DNA from: Duganella sp. Leaf126
Lineage (GTDB): Bacteria > Pseudomonadota > Gammaproteobacteria > Burkholderiales > Burkholderiaceae_D
Length of the DNA: 64,000 bases
Assembly (NCBI RefSeq): GCF_001423125.1
Contig: NZ_LMNW01000032.1
Location: 200,068-264,067, forward strand
Direction: 5' to 3'
Shown here: one piece after another, positions 33,401 to 41,907 of the stretch
How the letters are laid out: each line of letters begins with the position of its first letter
Position numbering within the stretch: the first letter of the stretch is position 1
The notes under the pieces: model-generated
Databases searched by the model: none
Told to the model about the DNA's origin: nothing
The model's input: the letters and a program-made list of their open reading frames with translations, nothing else
Made by a program: the position numbers and the translations under genes

Positions 33401-35230
33401 CACCACGCCCGGCCGGGACAGGCTGGCCGCACTGGCCGCATCGACCGACAGGCTGGTGACGTAACGGCGCTGGCCATCGATGCGCAGCGAATGCGACTGC
33501 TCGCGGTCGATGGTCACGCCGGCGTTGTGCAGCGCCGGCAGGATGATCGACAGCGACGGCACCTGGTCCACCGAGTACAGGCGGATCGAGGTGCCGTCGT
33601 TCGAATTTTCCACCCGCACGTCGACGCGCGACGGATCGACGTTGTGCAGGATGGTTTGCAGGTCCTGGAAGGCCGCGACCGGCGTGGTGGCTGCCACGTA
33701 ATCGACCGGCAGCGTGGTGCACAGCTTGCGCAGCTGCGCGCGCACCACGTCGTTTGGCGCGGTGTCGGCCAGCTGCGAGAAGCTGTCGTGCCAGCCGTCG
33801 AGCACACCGCTGAGCGGCTGCTGGATATCGGTTTCCAGGTCGAGCGGATAGCGCGCGCCGTGGGCGATCAGGTACACGCGCGCCAGCGGGCCGTCGGCCA
33901 CCAGCGTCTGCAGGCTGACGTGGCTGGCGCCGGACGTGTGCTGCAGCGTGCGTGCCAGCGACGACGCCACGCTGTTGCTGTAACGCTCACGCGGCAGGTA
34001 CACCAGCACGTTCAGGTGGCGCGCATAGACGTCGCGGCGCGCGAAGACCTTGGTGCGCGGCTGCTTGTACAGCGACACCACGGCGCCGCAGACATCGGCC
34101 AGCCACTGCGGATCGGCTTCCAGCGCTTCGGTGCGCGGCAGCGATTCGAGGATCTCGATGAATTTCTCGGCGCGGAAGCCTTCCTGGCGCACGCCGGCAA
34201 TCGCCAGCACCTTGGCCACGCGGCCGCGCGCGAACGGCAGGCGGTTCAGCGGCGTGGACGTGGCGGCGCGGGTAAACAGGCCGACGAAGCAGTACTCGCC
34301 GAGGATCGCGCCCTGGGCATCGGTGTGGCGCACGCCGATGAAGTCGAGCTGCTGGTCGCGGTGCAGCGTGCCTTCCACGTCAGCCTTGACGATGGACAGC
34401 GTGTGCGCGCGGCCGGACAGGGTGTCGAAGTCGCCGGGGATATTGGCCAGGCAGGTGCCGTAGACCGGGTGCGCGGTATCCTGCAGCACGCCGATGCGGC
34501 TCGGGATGTCGCGTTCCAGTTCGCGCACGCCCGGTGTCACCTGGTAGTAGGCATAGCCGAACGGCTCGAAACCTTCGGTGCGGGCCCAGTCGAGGAAGGC
34601 AGCCACTTCCTGGCCTTCTTCGCCGATGGCAGCCGCCTCGGCGCCGATGCGCGACAGGTGCGCCAGCATGGCGGCCTTGTCGCGGCGGACCACGGCGGCG
34701 TCGCGCGACACCATCTGGATGCGCTCGACCAGCGCGCCCAGTTCGGCGGCAGGCAGGTCTTCCGCCAGCAGGCACAGGACGTACGATTCGAGCTTGTCGC
34801 CGGCCTGGCCGACATGGGTGACCACGCCATCGGCGTCGCGCGCCACCGGCAGCACCGCGTTCATCACGCCGTTGGCGACGATGTGCAGCTTGCGCATGGC
34901 CATGACGATGGAATCGACCAGGTAGGGCATGTCATCGTTGAGGATCAGGAGCGCGGTGGCCTTGCCGCCACGCCCGCCGTTGCCTTCCTGGTAGGAGAGC
35001 GTGACCACCTGCGCACCGGCGCCGGTGCGCGTGGCCGCCTTGCTGAAACCTTCCATCAAGACCGGCGCCAGGCTGGCAGGCGCGGTGCCGGCCAGGTCTT
35101 CGTCGTCGAGGGCTGCGAGCCAGGCGCCGATCAGCGCCTGCACCTGTCCCTGCGGGTTGCTGCTGGCAGGCTGGCTGGCATTGATCGCGGCGAGGGTCTC
35201 GGCGCGCAGGTCTTGTGGTGTCTGTTTCAT
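30482..35230 (-). CDS. gdhB: NAD-specific glutamate dehydrogenase, large (GDH-180) type
   Basis: This 1582-residue protein has the size of the 180-kDa bacterial NAD-glutamate dehydrogenases of Pseudomonas and Streptomyces. Its N-terminal ACT-like regulatory segments lead to the catalytic core at about residues 700-1200. The core shows the RGGPVARGGLRWSDR substrate motif, the KGGF lysine region, and a dinucleotide-binding section. It converts glutamate to 2-oxoglutarate and ammonia. Standing between astB and astE, it would process the glutamate made by the AST pathway. In Pseudomonas this enzyme is arginine-responsive. It has its own 151-bp upstream gap, so it may also have its own promoter. 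A long open frame on the opposite strand is a GC artefact. Confidence 0.94.
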   Translation of the reverse strand: MKQTPQDLRAETLAAINASQPASSNPQGQVQALIGAWLAALDDEDLAGTAPASLAPVLMEGFSKAATRTGAGAQVVTLSYQEGNGGRGGKATALLILNDDMPYLVDSIVMAMRKLHIVANGVMNAVLPVARDADGVVTHVGQAGDKLESYVLCLLAEDLPAAELGALVERIQMVSRDAAVVRRDKAAMLAHLSRIGAEAAAIGEEGQEVAAFLDWARTEGFEPFGYAYYQVTPGVRELERDIPSRIGVLQDTAHPVYGTCLANIPGDFDTLSGRAHTLSIVKADVEGTLHRDQQLDFIGVRHTDAQGAILGEYCFVGLFTRAATSTPLNRLPFARGRVAKVLAIAGVRQEGFRAEKFIEILESLPRTEALEADPQWLADVCGAVVSLYKQPRTKVFARRDVYARHLNVLVYLPRERYSNSVASSLARTLQHTSGASHVSLQTLVADGPLARVYLIAHGARYPLDLETDIQQPLSGVLDGWHDSFSQLADTAPNDVVRAQLRKLCTTLPVDYVAATTPVAAFQDLQTILHNVDPSRVDVRVENSNDGTSIRLYSVDQVPSLSIILPALHNAGVTIDREQSHSLRIDGQRRYVTSLSVDAASAASLSRPGVVVVAEELFSALFNNEAEDGRLNGLVIEGGLSVREVQLVRAYMSYWRQTGTQFSVRYIAETLRKQPALVKELVDVFLRRFDPSLAEATRNEALDKLADIKARLPGINHADSEEVLGALADLIAATLRTNYFQNDQKGDKIIFKFDTSTLSLVPEPRPYREIYVFSRRFEGLHLRGGPVARGGLRWSDRMEDYRTEVLGLVKAQMVKNAVIVPAGAKGGFVCKQMPKDAVRETIAAEGEAVYRLFISSLLEVTDNRVLGNIVPPADTVCYDSADPYLVVAADKGTATFSDIANSIAVQRGFWLGDAFASGGSNGYDHKKMGITAKGAFEAVQRHFYEMDHDIHATPTTMVGVGDMSGDVFGNGALLSRKLKIVAAFDHRHIFLDPNPDMEQSFVERERMFALPRSSWDDYNKELISAGGGVYPRTARAIALSPQIRAVLDIEETSLPPEELMHRILKAPVDLFYNGGIGTYIKASTETHAQVKDRANDNIRVNGNELRCKVVTEGGNLGATQAGRIEFALAGGRIFTDAIDNSAGVDCSDHEVNVKMWLDVEMSAGQLSEADRNHTLNLMTADIERLVLRDNTLQTHLLVREAQAQTEPAVQDGYAHLIAFLEEEGALSRDLEQLPTVAELARRKADGRGLTTPELAVVIANVKNRYKRILSALPLTQHSWAEAMLKPYFPALMVATRPALAHPLANTILATVLANESVNRCGPLMLRELAREHGVDETEVIQAWGQAWSALNLAPVFATLDADALKIPRAVSIKVDGRTRVLQRAVIEGALTVPADQLRAGVEELTRLFDQPQLLAQLSQVTPADGQTDAELTAGLRAEFVQAWNAVDAIEAVTAFVFAALSVQRPAGMDLPAFLHIGLALRKQVGIDVLERGLKLPAANRSQEQLRNYAQNALRRTQQRLLSKVLQHATGGHGATEAVELVANTLGLSGYAQPADLEQAMLDVWALSEAVNASGTAATTLLAA

Positions 35231-35381
35231 TGTTCGTTCTCCAATACGTAACGGGTATTTTAAGTATTTTCAGATGCCCACGCCGTGCCACTTGTGGCGG
35301 CGCGGCGTAGTGCTGGTACTGCCGGTGATGCGGTATTAGACCAGCTTTTAAAACTTCGCGCCTTTACCAGAAGGAACAGGG

Positions 35382-36722
35382 CTAACCGAGGTCGTACAGG
35401 TCGGGCAGCTGCAGGATGCGGCTCAATTCCTCGAGCGCCGTGCGCACCTCGCGCGCCAGCTGCGGGTCGGCCAGGTCGTCCGGCGACAACCGGTCGCGGT
35501 AGTGCTTTTCCACCCACGCCACCAGTGCGTGGTACAGCGTCTCGGTCATCACCACGCCCTGGTGCATGGCGGCGCTTTCGGCGTCGGTCAGCGCCACGCG
35601 CAGGCGCAGGCAAGCGGGGCCGCCGCCGTTGCGCATCGACTGGCGCAAGTCGAAGGTGATCAATTCGTCGATGGCGCCGTGTTGCGCCAGCAGGTCCTCG
35701 AGGTAGCGCGCCACCGCGGCATTTTCCTGGCATTCCTGCGGCACCACCAGCGCCATCTTGCCGCCGTCCTTGGTCAGCAGCTGGCTGTTGAACAGGTAGC
35801 TGGCCACGGTGTCGGCCACCGCCACCTGCGATGTCGCCACCCGGATCGGATCGAACTCGGCGCCCGCCTCGCCCACTGCGCGGCGCAGACGCTCGATGAC
35901 CTGGGCTTCGTCGGCAAAGGCCTGCTCGTGGTAGAACAGCACGTTGCCGTTGCCGACCGCGATCACGTCGTTGTGGAACACGCCCTGGTCGATCACGTCG
36001 GGATTCTGCTGGACGAACACGGTGCGCTGCGCCGACAGGCCATGCAGCCGCGCCACCGCCTGCGACGCTTCGAGCGTCTGCCGCGCCGGGAAGCGCCTGG
36101 GCGCAGGTGCGGCGCTATCGAACTCGGTGCGGCCGTAGACGAACAGTTCGACGCCGGCACTGCCGTGGTCCCTGGCGAAGCGCGTGTGGTTGGCCGCGCC
36201 CTCGTCGCCGAACGCCGGCGTGCCGGGCAGCGCATCGTGCACGGCAAAGTGCTTGGCGTCGCCGAAGATGGCGCGCAGGCTGCGCGCCGACTGCGTGTGC
36301 TCGAAGGCCCGGTGCAGCTTGTTGTTCAGGTTGGCGGCGGTAAAGTGGGTGCGGCCGTCCGCGCTGTCGGCCGACGGGCTGACGGTGGCGGCATTGGCGG
36401 TCCACATCGGCGACGCCGAGTAGGCGCTGGCCAGGATCACCGGCGCCTGTTTGGCCGCCTTGGCCAGCACCTCGGCATCGGTGCCGCTGAAACCCACGCT
36501 GCGCAGCAGGCGCAAGTTGGGCCGCACCTGCGGCGGCATCACTGCCTGGCCAAAGCCGCGGGCAGCGAGCGCGCGCATCTTGGCCAGGCCCTGCAGGGCG
36601 GCCAGCCTGGGATTGGATGCGCTCTTGACGTTGTTGAACGAGGCGACGTTACCGAACGACAGGCCGGCATAGTTGTGCGACGGCCCGACCAGGCCGTCGA
36701 AGTTGAATTCGCGTGCGTGCAT
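35382..36722 (-). CDS. astB: N-succinylarginine dihydrolase
   Basis: The 446-residue enzyme matches E. coli AstB (447 aa). It opens with the family start EFNFDGLVGPSHNYAGLS. The catalytic Cys371 lies in NGGGPACLRLRV and a catalytic His in GVFHNDVIAVGN. It hydrolyses N2-succinylarginine to N2-succinylornithine, CO2 and two ammonia. The start is the ATG 11 bp after the astD stop; open frame beyond it lies inside astD. It is followed by 151 bp before gdhB. Confidence 0.95.
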   Translation of the reverse strand: MHAREFNFDGLVGPSHNYAGLSFGNVASFNNVKSASNPRLAALQGLAKMRALAARGFGQAVMPPQVRPNLRLLRSVGFSGTDAEVLAKAAKQAPVILASAYSASPMWTANAATVSPSADSADGRTHFTAANLNNKLHRAFEHTQSARSLRAIFGDAKHFAVHDALPGTPAFGDEGAANHTRFARDHGSAGVELFVYGRTEFDSAAPAPRRFPARQTLEASQAVARLHGLSAQRTVFVQQNPDVIDQGVFHNDVIAVGNGNVLFYHEQAFADEAQVIERLRRAVGEAGAEFDPIRVATSQVAVADTVASYLFNSQLLTKDGGKMALVVPQECQENAAVARYLEDLLAQHGAIDELITFDLRQSMRNGGGPACLRLRVALTDAESAAMHQGVVMTETLYHALVAWVEKHYRDRLSPDDLADPQLAREVRTALEELSRILQLPDLYDLG

Positions 36723-36733
36723 GGCGGGCGTCC

Positions 36734-38230
36734 TCAGAAGTGCATGCCGGGCGAGAGCTTGGCCGGCATGTCCAGTGCGGGGTTTTCGATCGAGGCTACC
36801 GGGTAGGCGCAATAGTCGGCCGCATAATAGGCGCTCGGGCGGTGGTTGCCGGAGTTGCCCACGCCGCCGAACGGCGCCGTGCTGGCCGCGCCCGTGGTCG
36901 GCCGGTTCCAGTTGACGATGCCGGCGCGCGCGCGCAGCTGGAACTGCTGCCACAGCTGCCCGTCGTTCGAAATCAGCGCGGCAGCCAGGCCGAACGCGGT
37001 GGCGTTGGCGGTGCGGATGGCGGTGTCGAAATCGGCCACGCGGATCACCTGCAACAGGGGGCCGAACCATTCCTCGTCGGGAATGCCGGTGGCGCCGGTC
37101 ACATCGACGATGCCGGGCGTGACGAAGCCGGTATGGTCGTCGAGGTGGCGCATGGCCAGCAGGCTGACGCCGCCCTTGTCCACCATGTCCTGCTGCGCCT
37201 GCAGCAGCCGGCGCGCCACCGCCGCCGACACCACCGGGCCCATGAACGGCGCCGGTTCCGCGTCCGACGCACCGACCGTCAGGCGGCCGGCCACATCGAC
37301 CAGGCGCGCGAGCAGCGCATCGCCGGCAGCTCCCTGCTGGACGATCAGGCGGCGCGCGCAGGTGCAGCGCTGGCCGGCCGAAATGAAGGCCGACGAGACC
37401 ACCATGAACACGGCGGCGTCGATGTCGTGCGCATCCCAGACCACCAGCGGGTTGTTGCCGCCCATTTCCAGCGCCAGCATCTTGCCCGGCTGGCCGCCGA
37501 ACTGTTGATGCAGCGCGGTGCCGGTGGGGCAGCTACCGGTAAACAGCACGCCGTCGAGCCGCGCGTTCTGGCCCAGCGCGATGCCGGTCTCGCGGCCGCC
37601 GTTGACCAGGTTGATCACGCCGGGCGGCACGCCGGCCTGTTCCCACAGCTGCACGGTCTTGATGGCCGTGCGCGGCGCGTACTCGCTCGGTTTGAACACC
37701 ACCGTGTTACCGGCGATCAGGGCCGGCACGATGTGACCGTTGGGCAGGTGGCCGGGAAAATTGTACGGGCCGAACACGCCGAACACGCCGTGCGGGCGGT
37801 GGCGCAGCACCGCTTCGCCGTCGGCCACCTTGTTTTGCGTCAGGCCGGTGCGGGCGTGGTAGGCCTGCACCGAGATGTCGATCTTGTTGGCCATGGTGGT
37901 CACTTCGGTACGCGCTTCCCACAGCGGCTTGCCCACTTCCTCGGCGATCAGCAGCGCCAGCTGCTCCGCATCCTGCTTGAGCAGGTCGCGGAAGCGCTGG
38001 CAGACGGCGATGCGCTCGTCGAGCGGCATCAAGGCCCAGGCCTCGAACGCCGCTTGCGCAGCGGCGCAGGCAGCGTCGACATCGGCCGGCGTCGATTCGC
38101 GGCTGGCCCAGGTCTGCCGGCCGTTCGACGGATCGACGGTCACCAGTTCGGCGCCGCCGCCGACCAGCCACTGGCCGCCGATGAAGTTGCTCAGTACATT
38201 GCTCAGGGGGTTGTTCAGCGTATTAAACAT
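36734..38230 (-). CDS. astD: Succinylglutamate-semialdehyde dehydrogenase
   Basis: This 498-residue aldehyde dehydrogenase has the nucleotide region FGPYNFPGHLPNGH, the Glu of LEMGGNNPL and the catalytic Cys in SAGQRCTCARR. It oxidises N-succinylglutamate 5-semialdehyde with NAD+. The start codon overlaps the last 8 bases of the upstream succinyltransferase gene. Length fits E. coli AstD (492 aa). Confidence 0.95.
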   Translation of the reverse strand: MFNTLNNPLSNVLSNFIGGQWLVGGGAELVTVDPSNGRQTWASRESTPADVDAACAAAQAAFEAWALMPLDERIAVCQRFRDLLKQDAEQLALLIAEEVGKPLWEARTEVTTMANKIDISVQAYHARTGLTQNKVADGEAVLRHRPHGVFGVFGPYNFPGHLPNGHIVPALIAGNTVVFKPSEYAPRTAIKTVQLWEQAGVPPGVINLVNGGRETGIALGQNARLDGVLFTGSCPTGTALHQQFGGQPGKMLALEMGGNNPLVVWDAHDIDAAVFMVVSSAFISAGQRCTCARRLIVQQGAAGDALLARLVDVAGRLTVGASDAEPAPFMGPVVSAAVARRLLQAQQDMVDKGGVSLLAMRHLDDHTGFVTPGIVDVTGATGIPDEEWFGPLLQVIRVADFDTAIRTANATAFGLAAALISNDGQLWQQFQLRARAGIVNWNRPTTGAASTAPFGGVGNSGNHRPSAYYAADYCAYPVASIENPALDMPAKLSPGMHF

Positions 38231-39272
38231 GGGGATTCTTCCTCGGATTGAGCGACAGGGTGCGCACGGCGTCGCCGTCGGTGCAGCGCAAGGCAGCCTG
38301 CTCTGCTGCCGGCAGCGCCATCACGCCATCGACCGGCGCGGTCTGCGACAGGATCATGCGGAAATCGTGGAGCGTGGTATTCGACACCAGCACCGGTTCG
38401 GACTCGGTTGCGGATGCGCCGGCCGGATCGGGCGTGCCGGCCACCTGGGCCAGCACGCTGTCGCGCATGGCGCGCAGTTCGGAGACGCGCGCCTGCAGCA
38501 CCGGGCCGGCATCGAAAATGTCGACATAGCCTTCGAAGTACAGGCCTTCCTGTTCCAGCAGGCGGCGCGCCGGCGCGGTGGACGTGTGGACCTTGCCGAT
38601 CACCTCGCGCGCGTCGTCGGGCAGGTAGGCCACGTACAGCGGCTGGCGCGGCATCAGCTCGGCGATGAACGATTTCTTGCCGACCGCCGTCAAGGCATCG
38701 ACGTGATCGAAATCCATCTTGAAGAAGTGCCGACCCAGGCCTTCGTAGAACGGCGAACGGCCGCTCTCCTCCTGGTAACCGCGCATTTCGGCGATCAGCT
38801 TTTCGGTAAACAGGTGCGGGAACTGGGCGATGAACAGGAAGCGGCATTTCGACAGCAGCTTGCCGTTGTTGCCGGTGCGGTAGTCGGGATGCAGGAACAG
38901 CGAGCACAGTTCGGTGCTGCCGGTCAGGTCGTTCGACAGGTACAGCGTTTCCATGCGGGTAAACACTTCGAGCTCGCGGCTCGAGTGCACCAGGGTGCCG
39001 ATGCGGTAGTTATAAAACGGTTCGTTCAGACCGACCGCGCCCTTGATCGCGCACACGCCGGCCAGGCGGCCGGTATCGGTGTCTTCCATGACGAACATGT
39101 AGTCGCGCTTTTCGGGCGCGATGGTTTCGGCAAACGAGGCGACCGCAATCGCCAGCCGGTCGCCCATCATCTTCATGTCGGGCTTCAAGGTGGTCATGCC
39201 GCTGCCGACCTGGGTGGCCATCACGTACAGGGCGTCGAGGTCGTCGGCTTGGATGGCGCGTACTACTAGCAT
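38223..39272 (-). CDS. aruG: Arginine/ornithine N-succinyltransferase beta subunit
   Basis: This 349-residue AstA-family acyltransferase begins MLVVRAIQADDLDAL. It contains GRSPFYEGLGRHFFKMDFDHVD and EGLYFEGYVDIFDAGP, the family core. It is one of two adjacent paralogues; by the Pseudomonas order aruC-aruF-aruG-aruD-aruB it is the second (beta, AruG). With AruF it succinylates arginine from succinyl-CoA, the first AST step. It lies 13 bp after aruF and overlaps astD by 8 bp. Confidence 0.9.
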   Translation of the reverse strand: MLVVRAIQADDLDALYVMATQVGSGMTTLKPDMKMMGDRLAIAVASFAETIAPEKRDYMFVMEDTDTGRLAGVCAIKGAVGLNEPFYNYRIGTLVHSSRELEVFTRMETLYLSNDLTGSTELCSLFLHPDYRTGNNGKLLSKCRFLFIAQFPHLFTEKLIAEMRGYQEESGRSPFYEGLGRHFFKMDFDHVDALTAVGKKSFIAELMPRQPLYVAYLPDDAREVIGKVHTSTAPARRLLEQEGLYFEGYVDIFDAGPVLQARVSELRAMRDSVLAQVAGTPDPAGASATESEPVLVSNTTLHDFRMILSQTAPVDGVMALPAAEQAALRCTDGDAVRTLSLNPRKNPHV

Positions 39273-39285
39273 AGGGGGTCCAGTC

Positions 39286-40323
39286 TCAGAGTCGGACGCA
39301 GATGACGGTGTCGCCGTCCGCGATGTTCAGCGTTTCCAGCACCTCGGCCGGCAGGGCCACGGTCACCTGCGACTCGAGCGCGGCGCAGTCGGCGATGACG
39401 GCGCGGAAATTGTGTTCGGCGCCGGACGAGATGGCGTAGCGCACGGCCGGTTCGCGGCCGCGGTCGCGCGCATCGACCGCCACCGTGGCGCGGCGCTGCA
39501 GCGCGCCGGTGAAGGTGCGCAGCGAATTCTTGTGGGCCTGCAGGATCGGGCCGCCGTCGAAAATGTCGATGTAGTCGTCGGCCTCGAAGCCTTCGGCCGT
39601 CAGCAGGTTGAAGGCCAGTTCACCCGACGGATGGATCTGGCCCATGGCCGCCTGGGCGTCGCCGGGTAGCAGCGGCACGTACACCGGGTAGTGCGGCATC
39701 AGCTCGACGATCAGGGTGCGGTTGCGGGCGCCGCCGATCACGCGTTCGGCATCGAGGAAATCCATCTGGAAGAACTTGCGGCCCAGCGCATCCCAGAACG
39801 GCGACCCGCCGCCGCCGTCGGTGACGCCGGCCAGCGGCACGAAGAAGCGGTCGGCAAAACGGTGCGGCGCCAGCACGGCAAACATCAGCCGCGCGCGCGA
39901 CAGCAGCGCCGCCTCCGGCGAACCCTGTTCGCGCTCGCCCACGTAAAAGCTCGACAGCTGGGAATAGCCGGTCAGCTCGGAACACAGCGTGAGTGCGTGC
40001 ACGCTGTGGCTGATATTGAGGTCGCGCGACACCTGCTGGATGACGTCGTTGCGGAAGGAAAAATACGTGCCGTTGGAACCGGCGGCGGCAAACATGGCAG
40101 CCGTGCCGACGATGGCGCGATCGGCCAGGTTTTCCAGCACCAGCAGATACGATTCCTCGCTGGCGATATCGACCTGGGCGGCAAAAGAGGCGATCGAACC
40201 TTCGATCATGGCGAGGATTTTCTCGCGCGTCTTGGGCAGGGTATGGACTCCCGGCATGGGCACTGCGGACAGCGCCTCGAGGGCGTCGATATCCGCGAGT
40301 TCGACCGGACGGACGACATACAT
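39286..40323 (-). CDS. aruF: Arginine/ornithine N-succinyltransferase alpha subunit
   Basis: This 345-residue AstA-family protein is a paralogue of the next gene. It begins MYVVRPVELADIDAL and contains GSPFWDALGRKFFQMDFLDAE and DDYIDIFDGGPILQAHK. The start is the ATG preceded by AAGGAG at 7 bases; nine open codons upstream lack such a site. As the first of the two subunits it corresponds to AruF. The 141-bp gap before it contains a dispersed palindromic repeat. Confidence 0.9.
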   Translation of the reverse strand: MYVVRPVELADIDALEALSAVPMPGVHTLPKTREKILAMIEGSIASFAAQVDIASEESYLLVLENLADRAIVGTAAMFAAAGSNGTYFSFRNDVIQQVSRDLNISHSVHALTLCSELTGYSQLSSFYVGEREQGSPEAALLSRARLMFAVLAPHRFADRFFVPLAGVTDGGGGSPFWDALGRKFFQMDFLDAERVIGGARNRTLIVELMPHYPVYVPLLPGDAQAAMGQIHPSGELAFNLLTAEGFEADDYIDIFDGGPILQAHKNSLRTFTGALQRRATVAVDARDRGREPAVRYAISSGAEHNFRAVIADCAALESQVTVALPAEVLETLNIADGDTVICVRL

Positions 40324-40367
40324 GGAAACTCCTTGGGTGATGCAGATCATGCGCGGGACCGAAGCTC

Positions 40368-40444
40368 CGTCCCCCCCGCGCAGGCGGGGATCCGGTTTTT
40401 GCGCGGTGCACGGAACCTCGATACCCGCCTGCGCGGGTAGGACG
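40368..40444. repeat. Dispersed palindromic element, full copy
   Basis: About 77 bp run from CGTCCCCCCCGCGCAGGCGG to the mirror arm CCCGCCTGCGCGGGTAGGACG. The two arms pair over about 15 bp with a 35-40-bp loop. It sits between astC and aruF, so it would form a hairpin in the ast mRNA. Related copies are at 61633-61709 (full) and 20725-20753 (half). Confidence 0.65.
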
Positions 40445-40464
40445 AGGTGAAGGTCTGCTGCGCG

Positions 40465-41703
40465 TTACGCTTTCAGCAAACCGTCGATCGACAGGCGCAG
40501 GATGCGGTCGGCTTCGGCGATCTGTGCGTCGGTCACGATCAGCGCCGGCGCCAGGCGCAGCACGTCCATGCCGGCGATCAGCACCATCAGGCCGTTGGCT
40601 TCGGCAGCCTTCTGGATGTCCTTCGAGCGCCCTTTCCAGCCCTCGGCCACCACCATGCCCAGCAGCAGGCCGGCGCCGCGCACCAGGGCGAACACCTGCG
40701 GGTAGTCGGCCACCAGCTTTTCCATGGCAGCGCGCAGCTTGTCGCCGGCCTCGGTGACGCGGGCCAGGAACGCTGGCTGGTTGATGGTTTCCAGCACGGT
40801 CAGCGCCACGGTGGTGGCCAGCGGGTTGCCGCCGTAGGTGGTGCCGTGGCTGCCCACGCCCAGGTTGGCCGCCAGTTCGTTGGTGGTCAGCATGGCCGCC
40901 ACCGGGTAACCGTTGCCGAGCGCCTTGGCCGACGTCAGCACGTCCGGGGTGATGCCGTAGGTCATGTAGTGGAACAAATGGCCGGTACGGCCCATGCCGC
41001 ACTGCACTTCGTCGAAGATCAGCACGGCGCCGGTCTGGTCGCACAGCTCGCGCAGCGCCTGCAGGTAAGCCTTGTCGCCCGGCACCACGCCGCCCTCGCC
41101 TTGCAGCGGTTCGACGATCACGGCGCAGACGTCGTCGGTAATCGCGGCGCGCGCGGCAGCGATATCGTTGTAGGCAATGTGGTCGATCGACGGCGGCAGC
41201 GGTTCGAAGCCCTCGGTGTACTTCGGCTGGCCGCCGACCGAGACCGTAAACAGCGTGCGGCCGTGGAACGACTGCAGGCACGACACGATGCGCGATTTAT
41301 GCGGGCCGAACTTGGCGTGTGCGTGCTTGCGTGCCAGCTTGAGGGCCGCTTCGTTGGCTTCGGCGCCGGAATTGCAGAAGAAGGCGCGGTCGGCAAACGT
41401 GGCCTCGGTCAGCGCCAGCGCCAGGCGCAGCACGGGCTCGTTGGTGTAGCCGTTACCGAGGTGCCACAAGGTGTTGGCCTGGCGCGTGAGCGCCTCGACC
41501 ACGACCGGGTGGCAGTGGCCGAGCGAGTTGACGGCGATGCCGGACGTGAAGTCCAGGTAGTGCTTGCCATTCTGGTCCCACAGGTCCAGGCCAGATCCTC
41601 GGACCGGAACCATCGCTGCCGGTGCGTAGGTCGGCACCAGGACTTCGTCGAAGGTCTGACGAGTCACAGGACGGGTGGTTACGGTCGTATCTTTGGCGTT
41701 CAT
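40465..41703 (-). CDS. astC: Succinylornithine/acetylornithine aminotransferase
   Basis: This 412-residue class-III aminotransferase has the PLP lysine Lys260 in TSAKALGNGYP, the FDEVQCGMGRTG aspartate motif and the TYGGNPLA segment. It converts N2-succinylornithine with 2-oxoglutarate to succinylglutamate semialdehyde and glutamate. Members often also work as acetylornithine aminotransferase (ArgD); the position at the head of the AST operon, directly after argR, favours AstC/AruC. An ArgR-type half site and a TATAAT box lie upstream. Confidence 0.92.
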   Translation of the reverse strand: MNAKDTTVTTRPVTRQTFDEVLVPTYAPAAMVPVRGSGLDLWDQNGKHYLDFTSGIAVNSLGHCHPVVVEALTRQANTLWHLGNGYTNEPVLRLALALTEATFADRAFFCNSGAEANEAALKLARKHAHAKFGPHKSRIVSCLQSFHGRTLFTVSVGGQPKYTEGFEPLPPSIDHIAYNDIAAARAAITDDVCAVIVEPLQGEGGVVPGDKAYLQALRELCDQTGAVLIFDEVQCGMGRTGHLFHYMTYGITPDVLTSAKALGNGYPVAAMLTTNELAANLGVGSHGTTYGGNPLATTVALTVLETINQPAFLARVTEAGDKLRAAMEKLVADYPQVFALVRGAGLLLGMVVAEGWKGRSKDIQKAAEANGLMVLIAGMDVLRLAPALIVTDAQIAEADRILRLSIDGLLKA

Positions 41704-41761
41704 GGCGATCCCTCAATGTTGGCGATGACTTGCGTGCGCGCGGCAACTACCGCGTGGACTG

Positions 41762-41804
41762 ATTATAAAAAACGGCATGCTAAAACTCTTTTCTAATGGC
41801 GACA
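41762..41804 (-). promoter_or_regulatory. astC promoter with ArgR-type half site
   Basis: On the minus strand a perfect TATAAT (41767-41762) is preceded by a poor -35 region. Directly upstream is TGTCGCCATTAGAAAA (41804-41789), which matches the Pseudomonas ArgR half-site TGTCGC-N8-AA exactly. Two weaker versions follow further upstream (TTTCGC-N8-AA from 41832; TGTCCT-N8-AA from 41849). A poor -35 next to an activator site fits ArgR-dependent activation. Confidence 0.55.
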
Positions 41805-41907
41805 AGGTTTTTCACTTTTGACCGGAGCGAAATTTTGACCAAAAGGACAGCGCAACACCGTAGCGGGCTGCGCAGTAGGTTTGTCGGGAGACCCTTTTCC
41901 AGACTCC

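Noticed and set aside
30281..35251. A 1656-codon open frame on the plus strand opposite gdhB
   Set aside because: It mirrors the codons of the glutamate dehydrogenase, is rich in Arg/His/Gln/Ala with no domain, and is the usual result of high third-position GC.
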